Below are positions 25,093 to 31,756 of a stretch of 42,464 nucleotides of DNA, piece by piece. This DNA is from a virus. Under the pieces are notes generated by a model. The model was not told where the DNA came from, did not search any database, and worked only from the letters and a program-made list of their open reading frames with translations. Both the position numbers and the translations under genes were made by a program. The stretch's first letter is position 1; every line of letters begins with the position of its first letter. The stretch lies in the IMG/VR virus record IMGVR_UViG_3300044701_001159, positions 1 through 42,464 of that record; one strand, given 5' to 3'.

Positions 25093-25812
25093 TCATGCCG
25101 CCACTCCCTGGAGCTCCAGCTCATCCAGGAATGCCTGAACGAATTGCTGATGCTGCACCTGGGTGATGAATCCCGAGATGGTGCGAGCCTCGCGGTCGAT
25201 ATTGAAGTGATTGCGGAACTCGATCGTGAACGACTTGCGGGCATCAGGGCTCATCGCCTTGATCACCGCAATGCAGGTATCGCGATCAGCAGCAGACAGC
25301 AGCTGCAGGTTCTCAGGCAGCACTTCGGTGTCGGGTGATCCCTCGCCAATCAGATCAGCTGGTGCCTCGTCGGGTTCGGCAATGGGGTCAGGCGCTGCAA
25401 CTTCAGGCTCCGGCTGGGGCTTGGCTGCTGCCTTGGGCGTAGGCGGTATGACGGTGGGTTGCGGCTGCGCAGTAGCAGCTGATACGGCAACGCGAATGCC
25501 CAGCAGGTTGGCCAGCAGCTGACCGGTCAGCAGCTCATTGGCATCCTCGGTAGGAACCGTTGAGCTGTGGTCCCAGCCGCTGCGATGCAGCAACCGAACG
25601 GTCAGGTCGTCGTGGCTCACCTCCATCGACCAGGCAAAGCCCAGCTTGTAGGCGGGCTCCATTGCAGTCACGACATCGTTGATGTCGAAGCTGGCAGCCA
25701 TCGGCGCAGTCGCCTGAAAGGCTGCGAGGTCGGCAGCCATGGATCCGTAGGCAGCGATCCATGAGGTGGGATCGGCGGCGCCGCCCCCGAGGACGGCGGG
25801 TGGTTGGGGCAT
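25093..25812 (-). CDS. hypothetical early protein with proline-rich linker
   Basis: The 239-residue protein has a folded N-terminal half (to about 105: FDINDVVTAMEPAYKLGFAW; DLTVRLLHRSGWDHSSTVP). A low-complexity Pro/Ala/Glu linker follows (about 110-160, QPQPTVIPPTPKAAAKPQPE), then a helical C-terminal domain (about 165-239, AADRDTCIAVIKAMSPDARK). It is upstream of the SSB gene, so a replication or recombination accessory is plausible, but I recognise no family. A candidate operator cluster lies just upstream. Confidence 0.8.
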   Translation of the reverse strand: MPQPPAVLGGGAADPTSWIAAYGSMAADLAAFQATAPMAASFDINDVVTAMEPAYKLGFAWSMEVSHDDLTVRLLHRSGWDHSSTVPTEDANELLTGQLLANLLGIRVAVSAATAQPQPTVIPPTPKAAAKPQPEPEVAAPDPIAEPDEAPADLIGEGSPDTEVLPENLQLLSAADRDTCIAVIKAMSPDARKSFTIEFRNHFNIDREARTISGFITQVQHQQFVQAFLDELELQGVAA

Positions 25813-25833
25813 AGAGGGCTAGTGCTGCGCAGC

Positions 25834-25910
25834 CCTTAGCGGCTGCTGAGACGCACCTTAGCGGCATCTGCTGCGCAAGCGCAACCCGGCTCACCTAATG
25901 CGCAGTCACA
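25834..25910 (-). promoter_or_regulatory. operator cluster upstream of early operon
   Basis: The 159-base gap 25813-25971 holds CCTTAGCGG twice (25834-25842 and 25856-25864), exactly 22 bases apart, so on the same DNA face. It also holds one exact copy of the 12-base operator on the minus strand (TGCGCAGTCACA at 25899-25910). The combination marks a regulated promoter firing leftward into the gene at 25812. I cannot assign -35/-10 boxes with confidence. Confidence 0.55.
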
Positions 25911-25971
25911 GCACCGTGCTGGGATTTCAGCCAACTGTCCTGCCCCATGGGCCCTTGCAGCCCTGCGACGG

Positions 25972-26673
25972 TTAGTTTCTTTCCAATGGCAGGTCTTGCA
26001 ATTTCCATTGCTGTAATGCTTTGGCAGGCAACCAGCCGTTTTCCCATGTCGCCTTCAGTTCCGCTGCGTCATACAGCGCATCGGCTACCAGCAGCTGCGT
26101 CAGCCGCCGCCGGTGTTCCTTTGGGATGTGGCGCCCCAGGGCAGCAAGCGCTTCACCTGGATCCAGGTCGTGGGTGAGCAGCGCATCCTTCCATTCCTTG
26201 CGCCACTGCTCTGACAGCTGACGTGCTTGCTCTTCGGTGATCCGCGGCACTGGTTCAGGCTCCGGGCTGGCCAGTTCCTCTGGCACCGCCAGTAGGCCCA
26301 CGGAGCAGGACCAGAACTCAGTGGGTCCCCACGGCTTGCCGTTGCTGTACGCAATGGGCTTGGACAGCTCCAGCTGATCCATCAGCCCCCTGGAGCGCAC
26401 GGTGCCCCAGTCCTGATCGGCAACACGGCAGTTGAGCTCGGCCAGGTGGAAGAGGGTTGCCGGTGTCAGGTTGCCCTGCTTGCCGTGCTCGATGTTGGAG
26501 AGGTTGCCCGGCGCGATCGCCTTAAAGCCGGCCTCCTTGCCCCATTGCGAGGCTGTGTACTGGGTCCAGCCATTGCGGATCCTCCAGTTGCGGAGCATGC
26601 CGCCGAAGCGTCGCAGGGCATCGTCGCGCTGTGCTGCGTACTGCGCAGCAGATGGTGGTCTTGGTGTTGCCAC
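25972..26673 (-). CDS. XRE-type HTH regulator, repressor candidate
   Basis: The 233-residue protein has an N-terminal Cro/CI HTH at about 23-80: FGGMLRNWRIRNGWTQ, KAIAPGNLSNIEHGKQG (recognition helix), NLTPATLFHLAELN. The remaining 150 residues are helical with no LexA/CI-type Ser/Lys peptidase motif that I can see, so RecA-dependent self-cleavage is unlikely. The start is GTG at 26673. A palindrome TTAGCTGACGCTAA lies 19 bases upstream of the start and related TTAGCG sites lie downstream, consistent with autoregulation. Neighbour of the serine recombinase, as lysogeny regulators often are. Confidence 0.82.
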   Translation of the reverse strand: MATPRPPSAAQYAAQRDDALRRFGGMLRNWRIRNGWTQYTASQWGKEAGFKAIAPGNLSNIEHGKQGNLTPATLFHLAELNCRVADQDWGTVRSRGLMDQLELSKPIAYSNGKPWGPTEFWSCSVGLLAVPEELASPEPEPVPRITEEQARQLSEQWRKEWKDALLTHDLDPGEALAALGRHIPKEHRRRLTQLLVADALYDAAELKATWENGWLPAKALQQWKLQDLPLERN

Positions 26674-26691
26674 TGTCCAATCGGAACACTG

Positions 26692-26705
26692 TTAGCTGAC
26701 GCTAA
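26692..26705. promoter_or_regulatory. palindromic operator candidate at regulator promoter
   Basis: TTAGCTGACGCTAA has arms TTAGC/GCTAA around a 4-base centre and sits just upstream of the HTH gene's GTG. The TTAGC(G) half-site recurs in the tandem CCTTAGCGG repeats at 25834 and 25856. Likely autoregulatory. Confidence 0.5.
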
Positions 26706-26860
26706 GACGGAATCGGGCGGACGAGTCAACCCCGGGCCGTACCTCGTTTCAACCTCGTCGCTGCCATCCGAAATGCGCTGCATCGCAGCGGATGCAGTCC
26801 CGTAACGCCCTGTGTCGCGGGTGGTGTGCCAGTCGGCTTCCCGCCCATCGGCTTGATCTA

Positions 26861-26876
26861 CCCCCCCCCCCCCCCC
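26861..26876 (+). repeat. 16-base poly-C tract in regulator-recombinase gap
   Basis: Sixteen consecutive C lie in the 336-base gap 26674-27009. The rest of the gap holds the palindrome at 26692 and a TGCGCAGTCGCA element at 26902-26913 (11 of 12 to the operator), followed by the possible small gene at 26944. Otherwise I see nothing coding. The tract length may vary by slippage or be a sequencing artefact. Confidence 0.9.
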
Positions 26877-26943
26877 ACTGCGCGTAGCATCTGGATCTTG
26901 CTGCGCAGTCGCAGTACTGCCGGTACCACCAGGGAGCAGCGCG

Positions 26944-27108
26944 ATGAGGCATCACCAATCCATGGGTCTGTCCCTAGGCGAAGCCCTGAGCAGGATTGCT
27001 GATCGCGCCCTAGCGCAGCGTGATCGCGACCGACTCGCTGCCACCAGGCCAGACGATCGAGCGGATCATGTTGACCATGACCACGCGCAGCTCCTCATCC
27101 GTCGCTAG
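26944..27108 (+). CDS. possible 54-residue protein opposite the recombinase end
   Basis: ATG at 26944 has a good GGGAGC Shine-Dalgarno 7 bases upstream and follows the TGCGCAGTCGCA element. The product starts RHHQSMGLSLGEALSRIADR and becomes Asp/His/Arg-rich. Its last 99 bases overlap the recombinase 3' end on the other strand, which explains part of the open frame. It could be a Cro-position gene, but evidence is weak. Confidence 0.3.
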   Translation: MRHHQSMGLSLGEALSRIADRALAQRDRDRLAATRPDDRADHVDHDHAQLLIRR

Positions 27109-28275
27109 TTCCAGCGTCGCTGGATCCTTGAACAGCTCGCTCAGCTCACTGGTGTCCGGTGCAGCCTGCTGGACCGTGAGCAGCGCCAGCTGGGCACGCT
27201 GACGATCGATCAGTTCCTGCACCCCGGGCAGGTGGGCCACCTGCTCGAGGTTGGCCAGGTCGGCGCGCAGCTGCTGCTGCTCTGTGGTTTCCAATTCTTC
27301 GGTGCGGCCGGTGGCCTGCGCCAGCTGCTGGTGCCGTTGGGTCAACGCTTCAATCACCAGACGGCGCACCACCTCCACACGGATGCCACGACCGAACCAG
27401 TCGCAATGCCGGGCCAAGCAGGCCAGTCGGCAGGCGCGGCCTTCTCGGCATTGCGTGTGCAGATTCTTCCCGCACTGCTCGCAGGCCACCAAGCCGGTGA
27501 ACAGACGCACACGGCGTGCAGTCTGGCCACGGATGGTGGAGCGCACCTTGAGCATCGTCTGCGCACGCTCCCATTCCCCCCATGTGATGACCGGCTCCAC
27601 CTTCCCCCATTCGCCGCGGACAGCACCGCGCAGCATCGGGTTCTGGATCCAGGTGCGCACGCCCCGGGTGGTCCATGGCATGCCGGTGACCTTCACCCAG
27701 CCGCTCACGTTCATCTCGAGCTCCATCAGCTGGAGCCACATCACCCGTGCCGCCTCGAAGTGCTCAGGGTGCGGCAGCACCTGGCCGTCGACGACGCAGT
27801 AGCCGAACGGCACCTTGCCCGATCCGTAGTGGCCAGCAGCACGGCGGCGGGCGATGCCATCGCGCACCTTGGCGCCGATCAGCTTCGACTGGGCCTGGTT
27901 GACCACTGAGATCACGCCGGCCGACACGAAGCCGCTGTAGGACTCGGCCTCGATCACCCCACCGGTGAGGGCACGCACGGTGACGCCTTTCAGGGAGCAG
28001 GCATTGAGGAAGTCCAGGTCATCACCAGATCGGCTGAGGCGCGACTGATCAACGACCAGCACCTCGGTGACCTGACCCGATGCGACGATGGCCCAGAGCT
28101 CATCCCAGCCGGGTCTGCGGCCTCGATAGGCCGAGGCTCGCTCCACGATCACCCGATCGCAACCAGAGGCAAGCAGCTGCTGCTCTTGGCCCTCGATGCT
28201 GAGATCCTGCTCGATCTTGGTGGTCGAAACCCTGGCGTAGCCGACCTTCACGGGCACCTCTGACCTGTTTGCCAA
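27010..28275 (-). CDS. large serine recombinase (phage integrase)
   Basis: The 421-residue protein. The resolvase catalytic domain (1-145) has R15 and nucleophile S17 in VGYARVSTTK and a second Arg motif VDQSRLSRSGDD. A recombinase domain (about 160-270) follows (GSGKVPFGYCVVDGQ, WIQNPMLRGAVRGEW), then a zinc ribbon (CEQCGKNL, CRLACLARHC) and a coiled coil (about 310-370). It integrates and, with a directionality factor, excises the phage. TTG at 28275 lies in a candidate attP repeat; GTG at 28257 (415 residues) is an alternative with AGAGG upstream. It is shorter than many integrases (450-550). Confidence 0.92.
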   Translation of the reverse strand: MANRSEVPVKVGYARVSTTKIEQDLSIEGQEQQLLASGCDRVIVERASAYRGRRPGWDELWAIVASGQVTEVLVVDQSRLSRSGDDLDFLNACSLKGVTVRALTGGVIEAESYSGFVSAGVISVVNQAQSKLIGAKVRDGIARRRAAGHYGSGKVPFGYCVVDGQVLPHPEHFEAARVMWLQLMELEMNVSGWVKVTGMPWTTRGVRTWIQNPMLRGAVRGEWGKVEPVITWGEWERAQTMLKVRSTIRGQTARRVRLFTGLVACEQCGKNLHTQCREGRACRLACLARHCDWFGRGIRVEVVRRLVIEALTQRHQQLAQATGRTEELETTEQQQLRADLANLEQVAHLPGVQELIDRQRAQLALLTVQQAAPDTSELSELFKDPATLELATDEELRVVMVNMIRSIVWPGGSESVAITLR

Positions 28276-28305
28276 AGGTACTAGAGAAAGCTGTAGATCC
28301 TTTGG
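28272..28305. other. candidate attP (inverted repeat at recombinase start)
   Basis: CCAAAGG (28272-28278) and CCTTTGG (28299-28305) are perfect inverted arms around a 20-base centre, directly at the 5' end of the serine recombinase gene. Serine integrases recognise attP sites of about 50 bp with imperfect dyad symmetry, usually adjacent to their gene. A regulator site is the alternative. The rest of 28276-28396 shows only a Shine-Dalgarno (GGAAGGA) for the next + strand gene. Confidence 0.45.
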
Positions 28306-28396
28306 CCAGCATTTTCTGCTAGGTTCGCCCCATCGGCAGCGCGAGGCAAGGCCCGCCGCCGATCACCCCATCGCCCGGCACTGGCCGGAAGGATTT

Positions 28397-28588
28397 ATGA
28401 CCACCGCCGCATGCTTCGTCGTCTGGATCGCCGTGCTGCTGACCCTGCCGTTCATCCTGCTGCTGAGAGCCACCGAGAGCCGTGAGCAACGCGCACGTCG
28501 CTGGCGGGCCGACGGCTGGACCCAGCAGCGCATCGCCGATCGCCTCGGTTGCAGTCGCACTACGGTGAGTAGGATGCTCGCGGCCTGA
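28397..28588 (+). CDS. membrane-anchored helix-turn-helix microprotein
   Basis: The 63-residue protein has an N-terminal hydrophobic helix (ACFVVWIAVLLTLPFILLL, about 5-23), a basic linker (RATESREQRARRW), then a resolvase/Hin-type HTH (GWTQQRIADRLGCSRTTVSR, about 40-59). It would hold a DNA-binding domain at the inner membrane. A strong GGAAGGA Shine-Dalgarno lies 4-5 bases before ATG. It is divergent from the recombinase. I know no named family with this exact build. Confidence 0.8.
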   Translation: MTTAACFVVWIAVLLTLPFILLLRATESREQRARRWRADGWTQQRIADRLGCSRTTVSRMLAA

Positions 28589-28604
28589 CCGGTCCTCGCC
28601 AGTC

Positions 28605-28919
28605 ATGGATCTCTATCACTACCGCGCCGATCTGGTTCGCGTTGTTGATGGAGACACCATTGATGTAGCACTGGACCTTGGCTTCAGCCTGCGTGCACGT
28701 CACCGGTTGCGGCTGCTGGGTGTCGACACCCCAGAGCGGGGGCAGCCGGGCTTCAGCGATTCGACTGCCTTCGTGCAGCAGCGGCTGAGCAGTGCGCAGG
28801 AGATCATCATCTGGACCGTGAAGCGCGACTCGTTCGGCCGCTGGTTGGCGAACGTCTGGGCCGATGACCAGCTGCTGAATGACGAGCTGGCCGCAATGGG
28901 CTGGGGCGCACAGTTCTGA
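28605..28919 (+). CDS. thermonuclease-like (SNase family) nuclease
   Basis: The 104-residue protein has the staphylococcal nuclease core: VRVVDGDTI (D15, D17), RLRLLGVDTPER (R36, D41, T42, E44) and DSFGRWLANVW (R79), giving both catalytic Arg and the catalytic Glu. It is shorter than secreted SNases (about 150) and has no signal peptide, so it would act in the cytoplasm, perhaps on host DNA/RNA or recombination intermediates. It follows the membrane-HTH gene by 16 bases, likely co-transcribed. Confidence 0.92.
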   Translation: MDLYHYRADLVRVVDGDTIDVALDLGFSLRARHRLRLLGVDTPERGQPGFSDSTAFVQQRLSSAQEIIIWTVKRDSFGRWLANVWADDQLLNDELAAMGWGAQF

Positions 28920-28970
28920 TGATGATCACCATGGGCGATCAGTACGCCTGAACCACTTATCAATGGGATC

Positions 28971-29119
28971 CACTGCAGCGCAATGGATCTAACTCGCTGA
29001 TACATCCGTTCACCCCTGTTTGTGAACGGATGTAACGCAGGCCAGTGTGACACCTGTGGAAACTCTTTTTTCCTCAGGTACGCCCGTACTGTTTTGGGCA
29101 GATCCATTGCGCTGCAGTG
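28971..29119. repeat. 149-bp element with perfect 20-bp terminal inverted repeats
   Basis: CACTGCAGCGCAATGGATCT (28971-28990) is the exact reverse complement of 29100-29119. It encloses a second perfect inverted repeat (29001-29034) and a T6 run. It lies in the 474-base gene-free stretch 28920-29393. The design suits a replication origin, a recombination site, a structured RNA or a tiny mobile element; no flanking target duplication is seen. Confidence 0.9.
29001..29034. repeat. perfect 13-bp hairpin inside the 149-bp element
   Basis: TACATCCGTTCAC (29001-29013) and GTGAACGGATGTA (29022-29034) pair fully around the 8-base loop ccctgttt. No T run follows directly, though TTTTTT occurs at 29066-29071, so it is not a normal terminator. 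Confidence 0.9.
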
Positions 29120-29324
29120 TATTTCAGTGCCAGTGTGCGTGTACTACCTGCCGTCGTTTGGTATCAAGTTGCTACTAACTCAGCCGCCCCTTGTGCCAGT
29201 TGGGGGCCAACCCGTGTGCAGCGAGTGTGCCAGTTCTGGCTTATGTGTGCCACTACGTCACAGGCACAAGGCGGCCGGATCGACTGCGCTGCAAAGGATC
29301 TGGCCGAACTTGGTACGCCCGTAC
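29077..29324 (+). repeat. iteron-like repeats, possible replication origin
   Basis: GTGCCAGT occurs at 29127-29134, 29193-29200 and 29227-29234, with GTGCCACT at 29247-29254. GGTACGCCCGTAC occurs exactly at 29077-29089 and 29312-29324. Together with the adjacent nested inverted repeats and the absence of coding, this is the best origin candidate in the window. Confidence 0.45.
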
Positions 29325-29393
29325 CACTCTGCGGCTGGGCGCGTGACGTGACGATCTGGTGCACAGTGGTGGGGTCCCACCGCACCAGATCAC

Positions 29394-29591
29394 ATGGGCG
29401 TCCTCACCGACACGCTCCGCTCCACCCTCCGCGATCTCGCGGAATCAGATGCGCGGCTCTACCGCGGGCTCGCCACCGAGCTGGAACCCACGGTCGACGA
29501 CCTGGAGTTCCAGCCGGCGCTCCCCGCGGACGAGATCGCGGCTGCCATCGCGCTGCTCGAGGCGCACGGCTACACGGTCACCTGCGGGTGA
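29394..29591 (+). CDS. 65-residue acidic helical protein
   Basis: The product GVLTDTLRSTLRDLAESDAR... ends ADEIAAAIALLEAHGYTVTC: two helices with a small alpha-beta C-terminus. The ATG at 29394 follows a GGTGGGGTCCCACC hairpin. No family is recognised. It is the first of four small + strand genes with very high GC. Confidence 0.72.
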   Translation: MGVLTDTLRSTLRDLAESDARLYRGLATELEPTVDDLEFQPALPADEIAAAIALLEAHGYTVTCG

Positions 29592-29593
29592 CC

Positions 29594-29617
29594 GGCCCCA
29601 CGGGGCCCTGCGGGGCC
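29594..29617 (+). other. very GC-rich hairpin between small genes
   Basis: GGCCCC (29594-29599) can pair with GGGGCC at 29602-29607 or 29612-29617, so alternative hairpins are possible immediately after the stop codon. No T tract. Could limit readthrough or protect mRNA ends. Confidence 0.4.
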
Positions 29618-29647
29618 CCATCACTGATCCCCGCCACACGGCACGCC

Positions 29648-29899
29648 ATGAACCACGCCACCACCACCACCGACACCGACGCCCTGCTGGCGGAGGTGGA
29701 CGCCCTGCTGGATCAGGCCGACGCCACCAGCGCACGGGTGGACGCCCTGCTGGACGGCTGGGCCCCCCGCCCCACCACCGGCCAGCGCATGACCGCCCTG
29801 TGGGAGGGCGTGGAGCAGCTGCGCCGCTGGAACGACCAGGACGAGGCCGAGCAGGCCGACCTGCTGGCCGAGATCGAGGCCCTGGAGCAGGACGCCTGA
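29648..29899 (+). CDS. 83-residue acidic coiled-coil protein
   Basis: Starts NHATTTTDTDALLAEVDALL, with a near-repeat of DALLxxxD units (ALLAEVDALLDQAD, ARVDALLDGW), then a helix EQADLLAEIEALEQ. The heptad spacing suggests a coiled coil. The ATG at 29648 is internal to a longer open frame whose upstream part is antisense-like and not real. Function unknown. Confidence 0.7.
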   Translation: MNHATTTTDTDALLAEVDALLDQADATSARVDALLDGWAPRPTTGQRMTALWEGVEQLRRWNDQDEAEQADLLAEIEALEQDA

Positions 29900-30021
29900 G
29901 CGGCCCCCACGCGCCCCTGCAGGGCGCCTCAACGTCGCGCCCCGTGTCTCACACCGTCACGCCCTCTGCCACGCCTCACAGGCGCTCCTGTGCGCCACTC
30001 CGTCACATCACCCCGCCACGC

Positions 30022-30258
30022 ATGCCTGATCGCAGCACCATCCGCACACGCCGCTACCGCGCCCGCCTGCGCGGTCTGCCCGACCCGGCCGCCCCACAGC
30101 CGTGCCCCGGCTGTGGCCGCCTAGTGCGCAGCCGCCGCACCGCCCCCCTGTGTTCGTTCTGCTGGAAGCGATCGCCGGCAGGACGAGAGGTCAACCGTCA
30201 ACGCATGGCGGCCACCAGGGCCCAAGGCAAGGCATCACTCAATACGGAGGGATCCTGA
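30022..30258 (+). CDS. small zinc-ribbon protein
   Basis: The 78-residue product is strongly basic at the N-terminus (STIRTRRYRARLRG), then has CPGCG at about 30 and CSFCW about 15 residues later: two CxxC knuckles forming a zinc ribbon. The Arg/Lys/Gln-rich tail suggests nucleic-acid binding. ATG at 30022 is chosen because upstream codons in the frame lie in low-complexity GC-rich DNA. Possibly a small transcription regulator. Confidence 0.68.
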   Translation: MPDRSTIRTRRYRARLRGLPDPAAPQPCPGCGRLVRSRRTAPLCSFCWKRSPAGREVNRQRMAATRAQGKASLNTEGS

Positions 30259-30296
30259 TCACTGCCATGATGAAGACATACGAAATAGGAACCAAC

Positions 30297-30680
30297 ATGC
30301 TTCGCATCCTCATAGCTCTCGCTGTCCTCATGCCATCCACCGCGATGGCGCAATGGGGCTACGATCCGAGCCAGAGTGCAGCCGCTGCATACTGCGCCGC
30401 ACGACAGGCGGGGAAGTCCCACAGGCAGGGTGAGAATGCTGCACGCAATGCCGTCGTCAATGCCACCGGTGGATCGTTTGCCAACCAGCTTGGTGCGATC
30501 CTCACCGGCGGCAGGCAGGCGATGCAAACCGCCAACTACCTGGCGCAGAAGATGTGTCCAGAGTGGTTTGAAGGCAGCAGCACCGTTGCATCTGACTACC
30601 GGCCGATGCTTCCGGCCAATGCGGCATGCATCAATCCAAAGGAAGGAGAAGATTGCGTGATCCGCAATCCGTTCCAATAA
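30297..30680 (+). CDS. secreted small protein with signal peptide
   Basis: The 127-residue protein has an N-terminal signal peptide LRILIALAVLMPSTAMA with a likely cut before QWGYD. The mature part is YCAARQAGKSHRQGENAARN, then a Gly/Ala/Gln region and two Cys-containing motifs (KMCPEW, AACINP, EDCVI). Starts at 30267/30270 would add a basic leader; 30297 has an AGGA Shine-Dalgarno and a clean signal. Small secreted proteins of this kind are found in picocyanobacteria. A lysogenic-conversion role is possible. Confidence 0.75.
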   Translation: MLRILIALAVLMPSTAMAQWGYDPSQSAAAAYCAARQAGKSHRQGENAARNAVVNATGGSFANQLGAILTGGRQAMQTANYLAQKMCPEWFEGSSTVASDYRPMLPANAACINPKEGEDCVIRNPFQ

Positions 30681-30705
30681 AAAAAGGGCGGTCCCACAAC
30701 CGCCC
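30679..30705 (-). terminator. strong terminator of the leftward operon
   Basis: On the minus strand, GGGCGGT, loop tgtggg, ACCGCCC is followed by T7 (A7 at 30679-30685 on the + strand). It ends the long operon that finishes with dcd. The hairpin may also weakly stop + strand transcription. Confidence 0.9.
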
Positions 30706-30737
30706 ACCACCCTCTACCGCTTCACGGTAGGTACGGC

Positions 30738-31325
30738 TCAGATCCGGGCCAGCGTCACCCGTTCAGGCTGGTTCTGGTACTTGCCAGCACGACCCGCGTA
30801 GGTCGTCTCGCATGGTTCACCCTCAAAGAACAGCGCCTGCACAATGCCTTCACCGGCATACACCCGACAGTCGGCACTGGACGAGTTGGAGAGCTCCAGG
30901 GTCAGGTGGCCGGTCCAGCCGGCTTCGCCCGGGGTGGTGTTGGCGATGATCCCGCACCTGGCGTAGGTCGACTTGCCGATGAACAGCGCCGTGATGGTGC
31001 GAGGCAGGGCGATGCGCTCCACCGTCACGCCCAGGCCGTAGCTGTGGGCCGGGAGGATGAAGTAGGAGCCGCGCTCGAGGTCGTGGTGCAGCGGCGCTGG
31101 CGAGAGGTTGGCCGGGTTGAAGGCTTTGGGATCCATCACCGTGCCAGGAACGTGCTGGAAGGTGAAGAATTCCTGCGGCGACAGGCGTAGGTCGTAGCCG
31201 TAGGAGGAGCAGCCGTAGCTGAGCACCTTGGTGTTGTCGACGGTGCGGATCAACTCAGGCTCAAAGGGACTGAGCATGCCGGCCTTGGCTTGGGCGCGGA
31301 TCCAGGAATCAGATCGGATGGTCAT
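30738..31325 (-). CDS. dcd: dCTP deaminase
   Basis: The 195-residue protein converts dCTP to dUTP and ammonia, feeding dTTP synthesis for replication. Family motifs are intact: GCSSYGYDLRLSP, FIGKSTYARCGIIANTTPGE, GWTGHLTLELSN (catalytic Glu in TLELSN), GEGIVQALFF, and a Gln/Tyr-rich C-terminus (YQNQPERV). Full length compared with the usual 190-195. It is the last gene of the operon, with a 4-base ATGA overlap with the zinc-ribbon/HTH gene upstream and a terminator 33 bases downstream. Confidence 0.95.
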   Translation of the reverse strand: MTIRSDSWIRAQAKAGMLSPFEPELIRTVDNTKVLSYGCSSYGYDLRLSPQEFFTFQHVPGTVMDPKAFNPANLSPAPLHHDLERGSYFILPAHSYGLGVTVERIALPRTITALFIGKSTYARCGIIANTTPGEAGWTGHLTLELSNSSSADCRVYAGEGIVQALFFEGEPCETTYAGRAGKYQNQPERVTLARI

Positions 31326-31756
31326 GGGAGATGGGACCAGAGCTTGCGGGTGACGATGCGGGAGACGGTGGCGGGAGCGATGCCGTAGGTGGCAGCGATG
31401 TGCTTCTGCGAGGTGCCATTGGCAGCCAGCTCACGCAGGCGGCGGACATCGTCCTCGGTGAGTACGGCGGCGCCGTTGGCTGTGCCGCGGGCCACCGGGC
31501 CGAGGCGGCGGCCACCAGGCTTGGGGCCCCGCCTGGAGAAGACGACGGGATCAACCGTCGGCTGATCGTTGGACCAGGTGACAGCACCAGGCGGGAGGGG
31601 ATACTCCCGCGACTGATGGGTGTACCAGCGATGGCCGCAGTCTTGGCAACGGCGGCGACGTAGCAGGTTGCCGTTCTCGAGGGGGCGGGTCGTGATGACG
31701 AGGATGCGGTCAGTGCGGCACTGGGGGCAGAGCACCTTGCATGTGGGTGATGCCAT
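31322..31756 (-). CDS. NrdR-type zinc ribbon fused to a HTH
   Basis: The 144-residue protein. Residues 8-50 match the NrdR zinc ribbon (CPQC, VITTRPLENGNLLRRRRCQDC, HRWYTHQ), but the ATP-cone is absent. A Gly/Arg/Pro linker leads to a Hin-like HTH (about 110-135, NGTSQKHIAATYGIAPATVS). NrdR represses ribonucleotide reductase genes and senses dNTP/ATP. This version could bind such operators without nucleotide control. ATG at 31756 is coupled to the previous stop (TGATG). Adjacent to dcd, consistent with nucleotide metabolism control. Confidence 0.8.
   Translation of the reverse strand: MASPTCKVLCPQCRTDRILVITTRPLENGNLLRRRRCQDCGHRWYTHQSREYPLPPGAVTWSNDQPTVDPVVFSRRGPKPGGRRLGPVARGTANGAAVLTEDDVRRLRELAANGTSQKHIAATYGIAPATVSRIVTRKLWSHLP

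Noticed and set aside
27232-27909. 225-codon frame opposite the serine recombinase.
   Set aside because: The recombinase has complete motifs; the opposite frame is His/Leu/Ala-rich and has no ribosome site.
28971-29119. Insertion sequence or MITE call for the inverted-repeat element.
   Set aside because: No target-site duplication is visible, there is no transposase, and I cannot search for other copies; kept as an unexplained repeat.
29117-29647. Long N-terminal extensions of the small genes ending at 29899 and 30258.
   Set aside because: These parts run through the inverted-repeat and iteron region and through another gene in a different frame; only the C-terminal parts starting at 29648 and 30022 look like proteins.
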